Assembly (NCBI GenBank): GCA_035041965.1
Contig: JAPYMA010000190.1
Coordinates: 177,275-241,274 of the forward strand
DNA length: 64,000 bases
Reading direction: 5' to 3'
From: Anisakis pegreffii
Taxonomy: Eukaryota > Nematoda > Chromadorea > Rhabditida > Anisakidae
The notes under the pieces are model-generated. The model saw nothing but the letters and a program-made list of their open reading frames with translations. It was not told the DNA's origin and searched no databases. The first letter of the stretch is position 1. Every line of letters begins with the position of its first letter. Both the position numbers and the translations under genes were made by a program. Positions 1 to 11,149 of this stretch are shown piece after piece.

Positions 1-960
1 AAGTGATTGTAATTATTCATTAGTCAAAAATGATTCTAGAATTGCTAACCGTGATCGTAACTCGAGAAAAGTCGTTCTCATGAAAACAAAGCGTCTCGGA
101 ACGATGTATCCATTGCGTGCATGGTTATTCGTTCAATGTGTCCAAACCAGTCCGTTTATTAATTTCAATTACACTTTATGAAATGATTGTTCAATATAGA
201 TTATATGAAATGATTGTTCAATATAGATTACTAATGGAACGAACATTGACTCATCATCAACATATGTGCAATGTGATGTTGATTTTCTCACGAGGATTCC
301 GCAGACGACCAAAACGTTTAGTGTTACTAACATTACTATCAATTTTACTAATTGAAGAAGCATATTTCCATCAAGTAATCAAAAGTGTTCGTAATGCATA
401 CTGGAACTACCATACGAAGTCAGTGAATGCTATCATACATATACGTCGTACCGGAGGTTAGTTTTTCATTCGCTCTTAATTTGGTGCTTGTAGAAAACAT
501 CTCTACGAAAGTAAGGGAAGCTATAAGCCACAGTGTTAATTCTTGATGAAGATTAATCTCGCGGATCAGGCCTCAATGTGAATTGAGCATGGCCTTCATA
601 ATCAAGGTAAGACTCAGACTAACTTCATATTGAACCTTATAAGGCCTGAAGAATTCCTGTAGAGGCTTTCTGGTCTCTACACAGGTTCAGGATGGCCCCG
701 AATAAAGGGGGGGTCACGGTGAACAAGTTTTTCTTTCCAATTTCTTGAGTTCTATTAATTTAATGATATAAAACTGATATCATGGAATTTTATTGCTGGA
801 AAAAACCGTTTCGAATTATCCCGACAATAATAAAAATAATCATTTTAGTTTTGAAGAGGGTTACTTTACATGACAAACAAGTCGGAGATGATTCTCAGCA
901 TAATCGAATTATGATACAAATTAATAATATAAATTACATTAACAATAACGAATAATATAA
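1..960 (+). repeat. Segment duplicated in inverted orientation at about 23,037-24,000
   Basis: The first 960 bases, which contain exon 1 of DUF273 copy A and the start of its first intron, reappear reverse-complemented around 23,037-24,000. Both include the same distinctive intron text with a poly-G run near 709-715 (poly-C near 23,301-23,307). Similarity starts before the exon and stops near 960, where copy A continues into unrelated sequence. Confidence 0.8.
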
Positions 961-1840
961 TATCATAAAATCAAGCAACTCATTCTTCAAAAAAAAAATC
1001 CTCAGCATCTCATCATAGACTACATCTCACCTCAGCCAATGTCGATTCTAATTCTTATTTTCCAATCATTGACAGCTTCTTCCATACGTTTCATTTGTTT
1101 CTTTTCAAAAAACAATGAAATGAGATCACCCAGGTCATCGTCAGCATAAAAAATTTCCAAATTCCTCAAATATTAAACAAAAAGCTCAAATAATACAATG
1201 AATTTCGTGCAAATACAACAAACAGTAATGCAGTATTATGCATGATCAAATAAGCAATACAAATGAAAACAACACAGTCACCGTCACAAGTTCAACAATA
1301 ATTATTTGTATCAATTAAGATAATGAAAAAGATAATACCAAAATTATTGTAACATTATTGCGATTAAATTTTCGATTATTGAAATAACATTTCAAATATC
1401 ACATTGCAGCCGGTTTTGGCTGTTCTAGCTGATTGAATAGCTGTGATTTAGGCCTCATGCGGTCTCACTAAATAAATTACTATACCTTGATTGGCCAGGC
1501 TATCGAACATTTGTAAGTTTGCTGGCCACAGTTCTCGCCTTTCCGTGCACATTGTTTTAGCCTCAATTTTCGCCTCCCCGCTGGCCAGGCGAGGAGGCCA
1601 ACCGAATACAGCCGAGTAATTAATTAGTTGCTGTCAATACTTTGCATAATTAGTCGTAGCCAAATATCAATCCAATAAATAATCATAACTCTAATAAAAT
1701 AAATATTCCACCGATCGCTCTCCGCGATTGTCAAAGCAACCAATCAATATCCAGATGACAGTGATAAACAAATTGCTATAACGATGCCAAAATCGTGAGA
1801 ATAAATGAAGCTCTCACTTAAAAGCACGAGTCGATGCGAT

Positions 1841-2487
1841 TAGTTTTCGTCGGGGAACGGGGACCCCGGCGGGGAACGCGGGGAGCGCTCCCCCCCGCGC
1901 AATTTGCTCCCCGACTTTTTTGCGGGGACCCCCCCGTCCAATTTACTCCCCGCGGGGACCCCCCCGTGCAATTTGCTCCCCGACTTTTTCGCGGGGACCT
2001 CCCCGTCCAATTTCGCTCCTCGACGGGGAGGACGAGCTCCCCGTCCTCCCCGACGGGGAGGACGGGGAGTGCGAACCTTCCCGAATATCGCGAACATTTA
2101 ACTGAAAATGGTGAAAGACAGCTGCAACACTTTCAATATTGTCTTGTTTTTTGTTTTGAAATGTGAGTATAAGGTGCACTTGAAAGAAAACTACTTAAAA
2201 AAAAGAGAAAAATCTTTAAAAAATTGAAATTTTGTTTAAAAAATTGAGCTGAAATGCTCCCCGTCCTCCCCGTCGGGGAACACGGGGAGCGGTCATTCCC
2301 CGACGGGGTCCCCCCCGCGCAATTTGCTCCCCGACTTTTTCGCGGGGACCCCCTCGTCCAATTTACTCCTCGCGGGGACCCCCCCCGCGCAATTTGCTCC
2401 CCGACTTTTTCGCGAGGACCCCTCCCGTCCAATTTACTCTCCGCGGGGACCCCCCCCGTGCAAAAAATTGCTCCCCGACGAACACTA
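1841..2487 (+). mobile_element. hAT-like non-autonomous element (MITE), GC-rich, copy 1
   Basis: A 647-bp element flanked by a perfect 8-bp target duplication GATGCGAT (1833-1840 and 2488-2495). Its terminal inverted repeats are TAGTTTTCGTCGGGG on the left and the complement of TAGTGTTCGTCGGGG on the right. Two GC-rich arms built from repeated modules (for example CCCCGCGGGGAGTAAATT and GTCGGGGAGCAAATTGCGC in complement) flank an AT-rich centre. The TAG...CTA ends plus 8-bp duplication are typical of the hAT superfamily. No transposase is encoded; the proline- and arginine-rich open frames across it are composition artefacts. It lies inside the first intron of DUF273 copy A. Confidence 0.9.
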
Positions 2488-2883
2488 GATGCGATACCTC
2501 AGCGCACACCTGCAGGCTCCCTCACCACAAGAACATTTTTTATGCATCTGTGCCACACAATTTATGTCCTGACCATAGCTGAAACTTGTAAAACAGGTCA
2601 GTAACGGCATTAAACGCCCAACAAAGAATTTGAAGACAAATTTGATAACAGTGGACAAAATATGACGGCGTGAATCATACCTCCTCAAAACTAAAAAACC
2701 CCAACCCATCACAGAAAAACACGATAACATTAGGTAATTTCGAAACGGAAACAAGTTTCGTTTCTAAACCTATTGATAGAGTTCATGTCAGAAGAAAACT
2801 GCTGAAACGCAATTATCGTTTCAGGTCCATTACTTTCAAAACGGTGGGGCGGCATCACTTCCCACGACATTATTTGGTTTGAT

Positions 2884-3625
2884 TAGGGTTTGCAAAATGC
2901 GCTCGGGATTATCCCGGTATCATTTTTGAATCCGGGTATTGAAAAGCAGCTTCTGAAATGTAGAAATGTGATTTGTTTAACACATTTTTTTGAGCCAGTG
3001 TGTTCATAATTAATCAGAAAACAGTTTATTTAACAAGTCATTCATCAAAGCTCGACAAAATTAGGAATTCAACAAAACAAAACACTAACAGTACAGGACG
3101 GGTAAATTTATACGGAGATAAAACCTGCGATTAGATAGATGTTCTGCACTGATTGTTTCGCTACGCTTTCGTTAGATATCAAAAAGCTCATCAATAAGTT
3201 TCTTGTGTATTTTATTATGATAAAAGGTTTCGGTACGTTTTTTTTCACCCAGTACCCTGTAAGCGTTTCTGATGATATTCAATAGAAGAGAGAATTCTTT
3301 GAACGAAATTCAGTGTGACTTAAATAAACTCTCAGAAAGTTAAAAATTTATTAAAACAGTCGAAAGAAGATCTCAATGTAATGACGAAAAAATGGACTTT
3401 TGGGTGTAACAACAGCAGATTATAAAAACAAAATTAAGTAAGACTTGAAGTAATATGAGAATGATTAATGCTCCACTCGTGATGGATATATTACCAAATT
3501 CATACAAAATGATTTGTGGTATAGAACCCGTAAATACTGACCCCACAAATCTGTATTCAAAACTCGTTACTTGTGTATTCTATGGAGATAAAGTTCGGGA
3601 TTTCCGGGATCCCGTGCGAACAAAA
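2884..3625 (+). mobile_element. Degenerate relic of the TAGGGTTTGCA-ended repeat family
   Basis: The left edge reads TAGGGTTTGCAAAATGCGC followed by fragments of GGGATTATCCCGG, like the ends of the hAT-like element at 46,665-47,607. A sequence resembling the opposite terminus (GGGATCCCGTGCGAAC) lies near 3,606-3,621. No convincing target duplication was found, so the right boundary is approximate. No coding sequence was recognised. Confidence 0.4.
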
Positions 3626-3739
3626 ATTGTAATTCTTCCGTACAACATATATACGCTAGCACGCTGAAATTTCTTGTCCACGTAAAAATGACGCCATCTC
3701 TGAGCACTTATTTCTTGCTTTCAATTTACTTATTAGTTC

Positions 3740-3900
3740 ACTAATGATGGGTTCTGACCAAAATTTCAGTCGGTCGAGATCCGTCCAAGTTCGCATTTCG
3801 TCATACCGACATTCACAATTCAGACAGACCTTCCCAATTGCTCGGTCGGAATCCGATCGTCGGAATTCCAACCGAAATTGTCTGTTGAATCCACTATAGT
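3740..3900 (+). repeat. TAATGATGGG / GTCGG-rich short repeat, related to 42,245-42,404
   Basis: This stretch has the same succession of short motifs (GATGGG, GTCGGTCG, AATTGCTCGGTCGGAATCCG, GAAATTGTC) as a segment at 42,245-42,404 in the opposite orientation. One end reads TAATGATGGG here and TAGTGATGGG (complement) there, which suggests a small DNA transposon. It sits in the first intron of DUF273 copy A. Confidence 0.5.
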
Positions 3901-4777
3901 TCACTATCTCGAAATAATGTCTTTTGACAAAATTATGGCTGGTACACATGAAAAACATGGGGAAAATTGTGTGCAAAACATATCCAAGTAATTTTGTCAG
4001 AATTTTCAGTGTAGGGGCAGATCTCAGGTTTGTGTTTAGCCTGCCCTCTTGTCATGAATTTACTAGCTGCAAAATGACTCTTAGTTTTTGGTTTCCTTGA
4101 TGGTGATCTAATCATTGAGTGGCACTATCAAAATGATTCCTTTACGCTAGTAATAGATTCTTTTGATACCACCGATAGGTCCACGACATCTAACTTCTTA
4201 AGCGCTCTATCCGACTCCTAGCTGTCGGTCGAGTGTGCCTATTATTGTTAAAATATTGACGGAGGCAAAGTAATATAACGATCTGTCTTATAGCTCAGAG
4301 GGAGGTAGCGACCGCGAATTCACGAGATCCATTGCTTTAAAATGAAGGTTTCTGATGGTCGATATAATCTCTAATCATCATCTGGGTATACTGATTGGAA
4401 ATTACTGCTGAATTTCTGCATTAAATGAAGATTTTACTTAAGTTGTTGTTTGTGTTGCTGATCGGCACTATTTGTGTTGTTGGTGCGAAGGCGACAATTA
4501 GTAATATTGTCGCTTCATCAGCGAAATAAGGTAATTCTTAGTCGAAATGATACCAGCAAAGAAATTCGAAATCAAAATTTCTAGCGAGAAAAGAATAAAC
4601 ATACAAATCTCTCAAAACATTCACTGATTCAAAAGGCTGATAATGGCCGGAATCAGCGAAGACAAAACAATTCCCTTGAGAAAAGGGTGGAACTCTCGAG
4701 CATCAAACAGTATAAAAGAAGAAGCAAAAAGCGGCTAGGGGTTCTTTTTTCCTTTTCTATTCGACCCAACGTTCCAG

Positions 4778-4933
4778 GGCGCCAACCGGTGCCAAACCGT
4801 AGCCGGGTGCTAATCAGCACCAAATAGTCCCAGGGTGCAAATCTGCACCAAACCATAACCAGGTGCCAATCGGCGCCAAAGTGTAGCCGGGTGCTAACCA
4901 GCGCCAAAGCATTGTTGTGCGCTAACTAGCGCC
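4778..4933 (+). repeat. 28-bp minisatellite of six palindromic units
   Basis: Six units start at 4778, 4806, 4834, 4862, 4890 and 4918, giving a period of exactly 28 bp. Each contains a 16-nt hairpin of the form GGTGCx-4 nt-xGCACC. The innermost stem pair changes in a compensated way between units: C-G, T-A, A-T, C-G, T-A, T-A. G-T wobbles occur elsewhere in the stems. It lies in an intron of DUF273 copy A. The period, hairpin loop and lack of unique spacers exclude a CRISPR array. Confidence 0.9.
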
Positions 4934-4939
4934 AACCAT

Positions 4940-5600
4940 CTACACCGCTAATCTAACTGTCATTACAGTTCCGCCGCATCATTCCTCACTCACCATTATT
5001 GGCAATTTATTATTCTACAGTCACTCATCTATCTCCGACACGTCGTCCTGTGCTATTACTCGTCACTCACTTATTCACCATATCATATCATCACTCGTCA
5101 CTAATCAACTCAGTTGTGATCAACATCGTGATCTATCATATTGCTGTGTTGTTGTATTGTAATCTTAGGAGGGACTCTTCCTTACCTTCCACAAAAAAAA
5201 GGTTTAGCCTTCCATTTAGGGCCTACTCCCCACATAGTGCCTCCTATTCTTTTACAAATATAGTTTATCCACACAATAAATAAAGACGATAATAATGGTT
5301 GAGTTGAGTGAAGATACACTGACGGTTGAGTAAAGAAAGATGCCGATGATGGCTCATACGCAACAACAACACTGGATATACGAGCAACACACTAACTGAC
5401 TAATATAGAGAACTGATATAACTACACTGAGCTACTTATATAGTCATTGAGAGTAGCTAATTACGAAACAATGGTTACGAATTGCCAATGGTGGCCAGAG
5501 AACACATGATATGCAATGCACTATAGAGAGACATACAAGAAACCGTAAAGAATAAATAAAAGATCACCGGTTTATCTCAACATCATCCTTCAGTTGTAAT
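4940..5600. other. Non-coding intron stretch
   Basis: No gene or element recognised. Low-complexity CTCACT/ATCAC text around 4,980-5,130 is the only notable feature. It is interpreted as part of the expanded first intron of DUF273 copy A. Confidence 0.4.
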
Positions 5601-6859
5601 GTTCACTTAATTTGAAGGTGATTTAAAATTCGCTCACGGCATTGCCATAATAAGTGTGGTCTTCGATCAGTATAATTTCGACAATTATCTCTTAGCTCAA
5701 CAAACTTTCGAATGCTATGCAATTCATCATAAATATAAATGGATAAGTATTGATTTATCAGCTAATCGCACGCTCAAACGGATATGCCCCCAAGATGTTA
5801 GTTTTGTTGTTTTTTCTGAACGCTTCAACCATATTTTTTGATGATTTCATTTGAATACGTTTTGCAAATCTTTTATTTTACAAACCGTTTCTGCTTTATG
5901 GATTTCTAGGTTCGATTATCTCGTTTCCGTTACAGATAAATTAGGCTTTTTTCGCATCCTGGCCCCCGTCCTATTTCCTTCTGAGATTAAGCAGAAAATG
6001 CAATGAAAAGTGCACTGGTAATTTGATACGACCAGCGTTGTGTTGTTTGAAGAAACATCCGAAATTTTAATATCTTCTTTTCTGATTATTCTTGTTTTCG
6101 TTGATCTGCTTGTTCATTATTCGTGAGTTCATACTTATTTACGGCTACCATGCTCTACTTTTACGTCAGATTACCTCCAGCTCATTTGACTTTTTGTTTA
6201 CATATCATTTTCTATTTCTTTTGTATTTCCAGGTCATTTATATCTCATTTTAGATGTCATTTGCTTAGATTTTACTTGTAATCCGTGTATCTTCGTAAGA
6301 ACAACGCTGCATGTCGACGTGAGTAAATTCAGTGATTTGTTATTGTATCATGCAGTGTTGTGCATTAATGTATTTAATGGCTGTATCGGTAAGTCAGTGA
6401 TGATTTCAAAAATAATGAGTTGATAGCCAATTTCAGTTGATGTTCGCGCGTCATTGTGCAGTTGCAAAAAAATGGAACAGTTGAGAGAACAATGGATACT
6501 TTTCATAGGCGCCGATATGGGCGTTATAAATCCGAATCATCTGATTGAAAAATGGATTGATGATGAAGTGGATATTATTTTGTATGAAATCATTCTCTTG
6601 CGAATTGTTATTCCTATTCAAGTAACGGAGAAATATTTTCTTTATTCTGCCCAGAACAATGCTTTCATAACAAAAAGTCCTGATGAATAGAAAAAACCTC
6701 TTTTATCTGATGAATAATTTGCAAGCTGTCTGATCAGATTCACTTGTCATTCATTCATGAAGTCGTGAAAGGATTTCTGTTTATTTGGAAGATCTTTGAA
6801 AATGAGGACGTTTCTAGTAATTGGTGTTGGTAGGCTTTGAGTATGGTCTTAATTAATCG

Positions 6860-7375
6860 CAAAATTTTCGAAAAGTGAATATCTATAATTATCGCTTATC
6901 TAAACAAACATTCGAATGCAATACAATTCTTCATAAAAATAAGTGGATACATACAGATTTGTCATCAAATCGTACGCTCGAACAGATAAGCCCACAACAA
7001 GATGATAGTAAGTTCATTTTGAAGATCACTTGTAATTTATTCATATCTTATTTGTAATCAGTGTTGTTTCTCAAAGAGAGTGCGGCTTAACGACATGAAT
7101 AAATTCAGTGACTCATTATTGTAACATATAGCGTTTTGGATTAATGTGTTTGATGGCCACATCGAACAAGGAAGATAAATCAATTGCTGATTTCAGTTTA
7201 TGCTCACACGTTATTGCATAGCTGAATGCAACAGCTGAATGAACAGTGGATTTTTTTCATATACGCCGATATAGGCGTTATAAATCCGAATCATCTGATA
7301 GAAAAATGGGTTGATGATGTAGTGGATATTACTTTTTAATATATAATTATGATATTATGGGTGATATTTATATAG
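6860..7375 (+). repeat. Duplicated DUF273 exon 2-exon 3 block inside copy A
   Basis: A second, more degraded copy of exon 2 (about 6860-7003, ending CCACAACAAGAT, with the donor GTTAGT replaced by GATAGT) and of exon 3 (about 7200-7375) follows the main exon 3 of copy A. The exon 3 copy reads YADIG where copy E has DADMG and has in-frame stops soon after. This is a local tandem duplication that left non-functional exons between exons 3 and 4. Confidence 0.7.
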
Positions 7376-9454
7376 TCAGGTTAGCGCAGTTGATGATATG
7401 TAGAGGTAGAGTACGTTTTAATGACCATTGGAATCTTCAATCGAAAGTAACAGGTTTTCATTTGTGTTTTACACGTTATTAGTGAACCTTTCAAAGATGC
7501 TTTCATTTTTCTTTGCTTTTGTTCCTTATTGATGCAACAAAAATCGTCGACCACTCTGGATTTATTTGCACAATACAGTATAAAACTGAATTAAAGCGAT
7601 TAGTGTAACGTGGATGTTTGCAACACGTATAAAATGCCGACATCCCTTGTCAAAATGGTCATTTTTGATTTATTCCTTGATAGTTCACGCCCTTATATTC
7701 ATCACAACTGATCCACTTCTGAGACATTCTAAAGCGGTCGTTTCTAGCTTCCTTAATGTATAAGGTGCTTAGTTATAAGTGTTTTAGAAATTATGAGTAT
7801 GGACGTATGTTTTTGAACTGCTGGGCTAATTATGAGAAACATTTACGTTCATCGTTTCATGGTACTGATAATGGAGCCATACAGGTAAAATTTCTGACAA
7901 TTGAGCTTATCTTTTGATTTTTATTTGATCACTTTCATTTCCTCCTTCAGAAGGTATTTTGGGTCATCATGATACCCTTATGGACGTGAATAATTTCCAC
8001 TTCTTGAACACTTATTCGCATATGTACGTAAGAGTTAGCAGTTTTTGTATTGTTCTTGAAGCTTTCTGTGGGAGTATAAATTAGCTGTATTCAAAGACAG
8101 ATCCATTTACTACATTCATTTCGTTATGACGTTTGCAGAACGTATTCATGGAACTGATGGTGCCTGAAAAAATCAACGGGAAGAAGAGGTGCGAACGGAT
8201 CTGGAACATTTCAAAGTACGACTTTCACTGTTATATCACGATCAAATTTTCGTTGTTTCAATTGCGGATAATTAAAATTTGGGTTTTTGATCTAATTTCG
8301 TTTGAAAATCAAAATTTTCCTCAGACTTGGTTTGTATCAAAACAGAGTTGTCACTGTTTACCCAGATATAAGTTGTTCGCTGAATAAATATTGGCTGAGA
8401 TGAAGCTATTTTGTGCTATTCCCTGTCATTAATGAATAATCTATAAAGTAGAGTGATAAGCCGCAGAAGTCTGTAGCAGCAAAGTTGTTGTTTCAAAGCG
8501 TTTTTTTTAGATCGTATGATGATTTATTTGTTTACGAAGCGTGTGCAAGAGATGTATTAGGTACAGTGAATAAATGGCCGGGTAAAGCACGTATTCTGAA
8601 GAAAGGTAATGCTTGGGCACGTGCTAGTTGGTTGACTAACTCGAGGTGGTGCGAAAACGACTTCATTCTACACGGTTGGAAAAAAGGTTAGTTTTGGTTC
8701 CTTTCGGTATCATGTGTTTCAGTGACCTCATTTTCATTTCTTCAACTCCAGTTCGAAATCGTATGTTTCAGTGGCCTCATTTTCAGTTATTAGATCTATA
8801 TTGCAGAATGATAAACGTCTGATTCATGGGTCTGATAAAAAACGCGACCTCTTTTCACCTCGATTGCCGGGAACTCAAAACCATCACATTTTCAAACGAA
8901 TCGATTCACATGTAGCAAATTCAGTTTCACTTGCCTAACAAATCAAAATAATTGATACGACCAACGAAATCTGTCGTTGTTATCAGTCATCATGTAGCAG
9001 GAGACTGAATGCACAGATGTTCACCGCGTGGTTGTCACCGTTAACTTCGCATAACCTCAACATGTCACTCTGTGGAACCGACGAAGCCGGATCAAACTGG
9101 AAATATAAAGATACATTCATGCGTTCAGAAAATGAAATTAAAGAAATGATCGGTGCTGTTATCGCTGAAACGAATCGGTCATTTCAAGTGGCATTGGAAG
9201 AGGCCAACTACTATTTGCAAAGTTAGCAGTATAGCACATGGCATTGGAAAGGGCCAACAACTATAATATTTGCAAAATTAGCAGTACAACACAACCTCTC
9301 GTTGTACTCTTGTTAACAATTGTAATACATGGTTTCGACATTTCCATGGTTTTTGATCGGAATTATCAAATATGTAATTGTTCGATGGTTCGATGAAAAT
9401 CGATTGCGGATGTTTTTTCTCACTTTTTAGACAAACTATGAACTTAATTTTTTC

Positions 9455-9877
9455 AAAATTTAAATGATATAATTCATGCGATGCATTTCTTTCTTGAAAG
9501 ATTGAAATTTCGTAAACGTCAGAATTTAGCTGACCTTAAAATACTGAGAGAAAATGGACTTGCAAATGTGTGTTTGAGAATGATGAATTTCATATTCACA
9601 TGCAAGTATACTGTTATTAGCTTAGATCCGAGATGACAAGATGCGTTAGCCTAGGAAATCAATGCCTTGCGGTATCATCATTAATATCATTATATGAAAT
9701 AAAATTTGAGTTTGAATAATTTGTTTTCTTCTATTTGTTCAGTAATTTGGTGAATTATCTTCTTTCTGATTAATTATGAACATGTTTGTTCCAAAAAAAT
9801 GTGTCTGAATATGTCACGCATCGATATTATAAAATTTTTTCGATCCCTGGATAAACCCGGGATTTTGCAAACCCTAA
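9455..9877 (-). mobile_element. Truncated relic of the TAGGGTTTGCA-ended hAT-like family
   Basis: The right edge reads CCCGGGATTTTGCAAACCCTA, matching the complement of the family terminus. The interior matches, in opposite orientation, about 46,720-47,000 of the element at 46,665-47,607 (shared words include ATGCATCGCATGAATTATA and TAGCTTAGATCCGAGAT in complement). The other end is missing. Confidence 0.6.
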
Positions 9878-9885
9878 TCTCAATA

Positions 9886-10490
9886 CAAGAGACGGTTTTG
9901 TTGAATAACTGTTTACTAGGAGTTATAGCTTTTATAACGATTTTGACAGTAGTCAATTTCAGCTGAACAATTCCAAACTATTCTGACAATTTGTTGATAT
10001 GAATACCAGTTTGAGATCGGTGATTTGAATTTCTCTTGTGCATCGCTGCTAACCATCCTTACTTCCATTAACTTGTAGCACCGATCTCAAACTTGGGTGA
10101 TTAAACCTCGATATTACATAACACACTGAACGCGAGATATTTGTGTTAGTGTTGGGTCGGTGGTCGTCGACCGCAGCCGACAGGGCTTGTCGGTAACAAA
10201 CTACCCAGTGCTTATAACAGATCGGCGGCTGGGGTAACCGACAAATGCATGTAAAAGAAGTCTAACTCCGTGAAAAAGTACCGTGCTTCTCAATGATGGG
10301 CTCACGCGTTATCAGAGACATTCGCGGTGCAAATTGTCGGAGTGGCGCTTATCGCGGAGGAAATTGTCGTAGATCCGGCAGCCGACCGATGCTCAAAATT
10401 TGCCTTTTCGATGGTCACCAAGGTTGGGGCAACAGAAGCCAAAATGCACTTTTATACGTGCGCCCCCGAACGTTACTGACAAACGTGTAC
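9886..10490 (+). repeat. Dispersed repeat, third copy of the 49.0-49.64 kb / 20.69-21.33 kb family
   Basis: It shares an ordered series of blocks with 48,990-49,640 (+) and 20,690-21,330 (-): the GAGACGGTTTTGTTGA block, the GATCGGTGATTTGAATTTC block, an ACGCGTTATCAGAGAC block and a GGTCACCAAGGTTGGGG block. Short internal palindromes built on CGACAATTTGC recur. The open frames crossing it are not conserved as protein between copies, so it is treated as non-coding. Confidence 0.7.
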
Positions 10491-10522
10491 GTTTGAATAT
10501 CGGTTCCTTAGAAAGGAACACC

Positions 10523-10769
10523 GATAAAGAGAGAAAGTGCGTGCTTGGTGGGACACTGCACTGATAAAGAGAGAGAAAGTGAGCGCTTGGTGGGGCACTG
10601 CACTGATAAAGAGAGAGAAAGTGAGGCTTGGTGGGGCACTGCACTGATAAAGAGAGAGAAAGTGAGTGCTATTTGGGGCTTTGCACTGATAAAAAGAGAG
10701 AAAGTGAGTGCTTGGGGCGGCACTGCACTGAATAGAAAGTATAGATGAATGCTGGGGAGGCACTGCACC
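10523..10769 (+). repeat. 40-42-bp minisatellite
   Basis: Six tandem units begin GATAAAGAGAGAGAAAGTGA and end GGGGCACTGCACT. The last unit is degenerate (GAATAGAAAGTATAGATG). The repeats create a long Leu/Ser/Phe-rich open frame on the minus strand (about 10,473-10,763), which is a composition artefact. Confidence 0.9.
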
Positions 10770-10846
10770 AAGGGTGTAGAAAGTGTTCTCGTGGAGACAC
10801 TATCTGGAGATGCACGGAATCAGTGTGAACCACTGAAAAAGAGAGT

Positions 10847-11043
10847 TGTTGCGGAGTCCACAGTTGTATTAGACGTTTATTAAAACCAACTAATAGACGA
10901 TACACGGAATGAATTTTACTACAAAACGCTTTGCTTATATACAGTTGCTGATTATATACCGATCAAACATACAGATCAATTACAAAGAATATCACAATTC
11001 CTATCACCCATTGATATTTGATCACATAGATCATATCACAACA
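10847..11043 (-). mobile_element. LTR of a Ty3/gypsy element, minus orientation
   Basis: A 197-bp LTR that reads, on the minus strand, TGTTGTGATATG... to ...CTCCGCAACA, so its ends form the 5-bp inverted repeat TGTTG/CAACA. A purine tract (CTCGGGGGAGG) lies immediately upstream on the minus strand, as expected of the polypurine tract next to a 3' LTR. It contains a TATA-like GTATATAATC and the element it belongs to encodes an integrase upstream (11,150-12,209). Confidence 0.8.
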
Positions 11044-11149
11044 CCTCCCCCGAGTTCTTCAATAACTGAGTCGACTGAGGGGGGGGAGGGGGTTGGTCGC
11101 ACGCCTTGATCGACGAAGTTGTTGATGAACTTCTGCATGACCACTGCTT

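Larger units (their letters stand above)
276..9226 (+). pseudogene. DUF273 family gene, copy A, decayed
   Basis: Relic of a seven-exon gene matching intact copy E. Exons read as 276-456, 5618-5796, 6437 to about 6585, 7788-7884, 8139-8215, 8511-8686 and 9001-9226. The first five introns and exon lengths match E (181, 179 versus 182, 97 and 77 nt), with TTTCAG/TTTTAG/TTGCAG acceptors. Exon 1 encodes a basic stretch (RRRPKR) followed by a hydrophobic anchor, as in a type II membrane protein. Exon 3 carries the family motif region, but the first Asp of the DAD motif is Gly (IGADMG). Its 3' end loses homology after DEVDII, removing the FYDR...MAGSY segment and the normal donor. Exon 6 is 176 nt, one less than in E, which shifts exon 7 out of frame. 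The family is known as putative Golgi-type glycosyltransferases of nematodes. That this copy is dead is an inference from the combined damage. Confidence 0.75.

Noticed and set aside
1840..2432. Several long proline- and arginine-rich open frames in both directions (also at 34,465-35,181 and 61,752-62,431)
   Set aside because: They lie entirely within the GC-rich MITE copies, occur in all frames because stop codons are rare there, and are not conserved as protein between copies.
4778..4933. Possible CRISPR-like array (regular 28-bp spacing with palindromes)
   Set aside because: Whole units repeat in tandem with no unique spacers of constant length, and the host is eukaryotic.
10393..10771. 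Ser/Leu/Phe-rich open frames resembling a repetitive surface protein
   Set aside because: They are translations of the 40-42-bp minisatellite in several frames, with no start context or splice sites.
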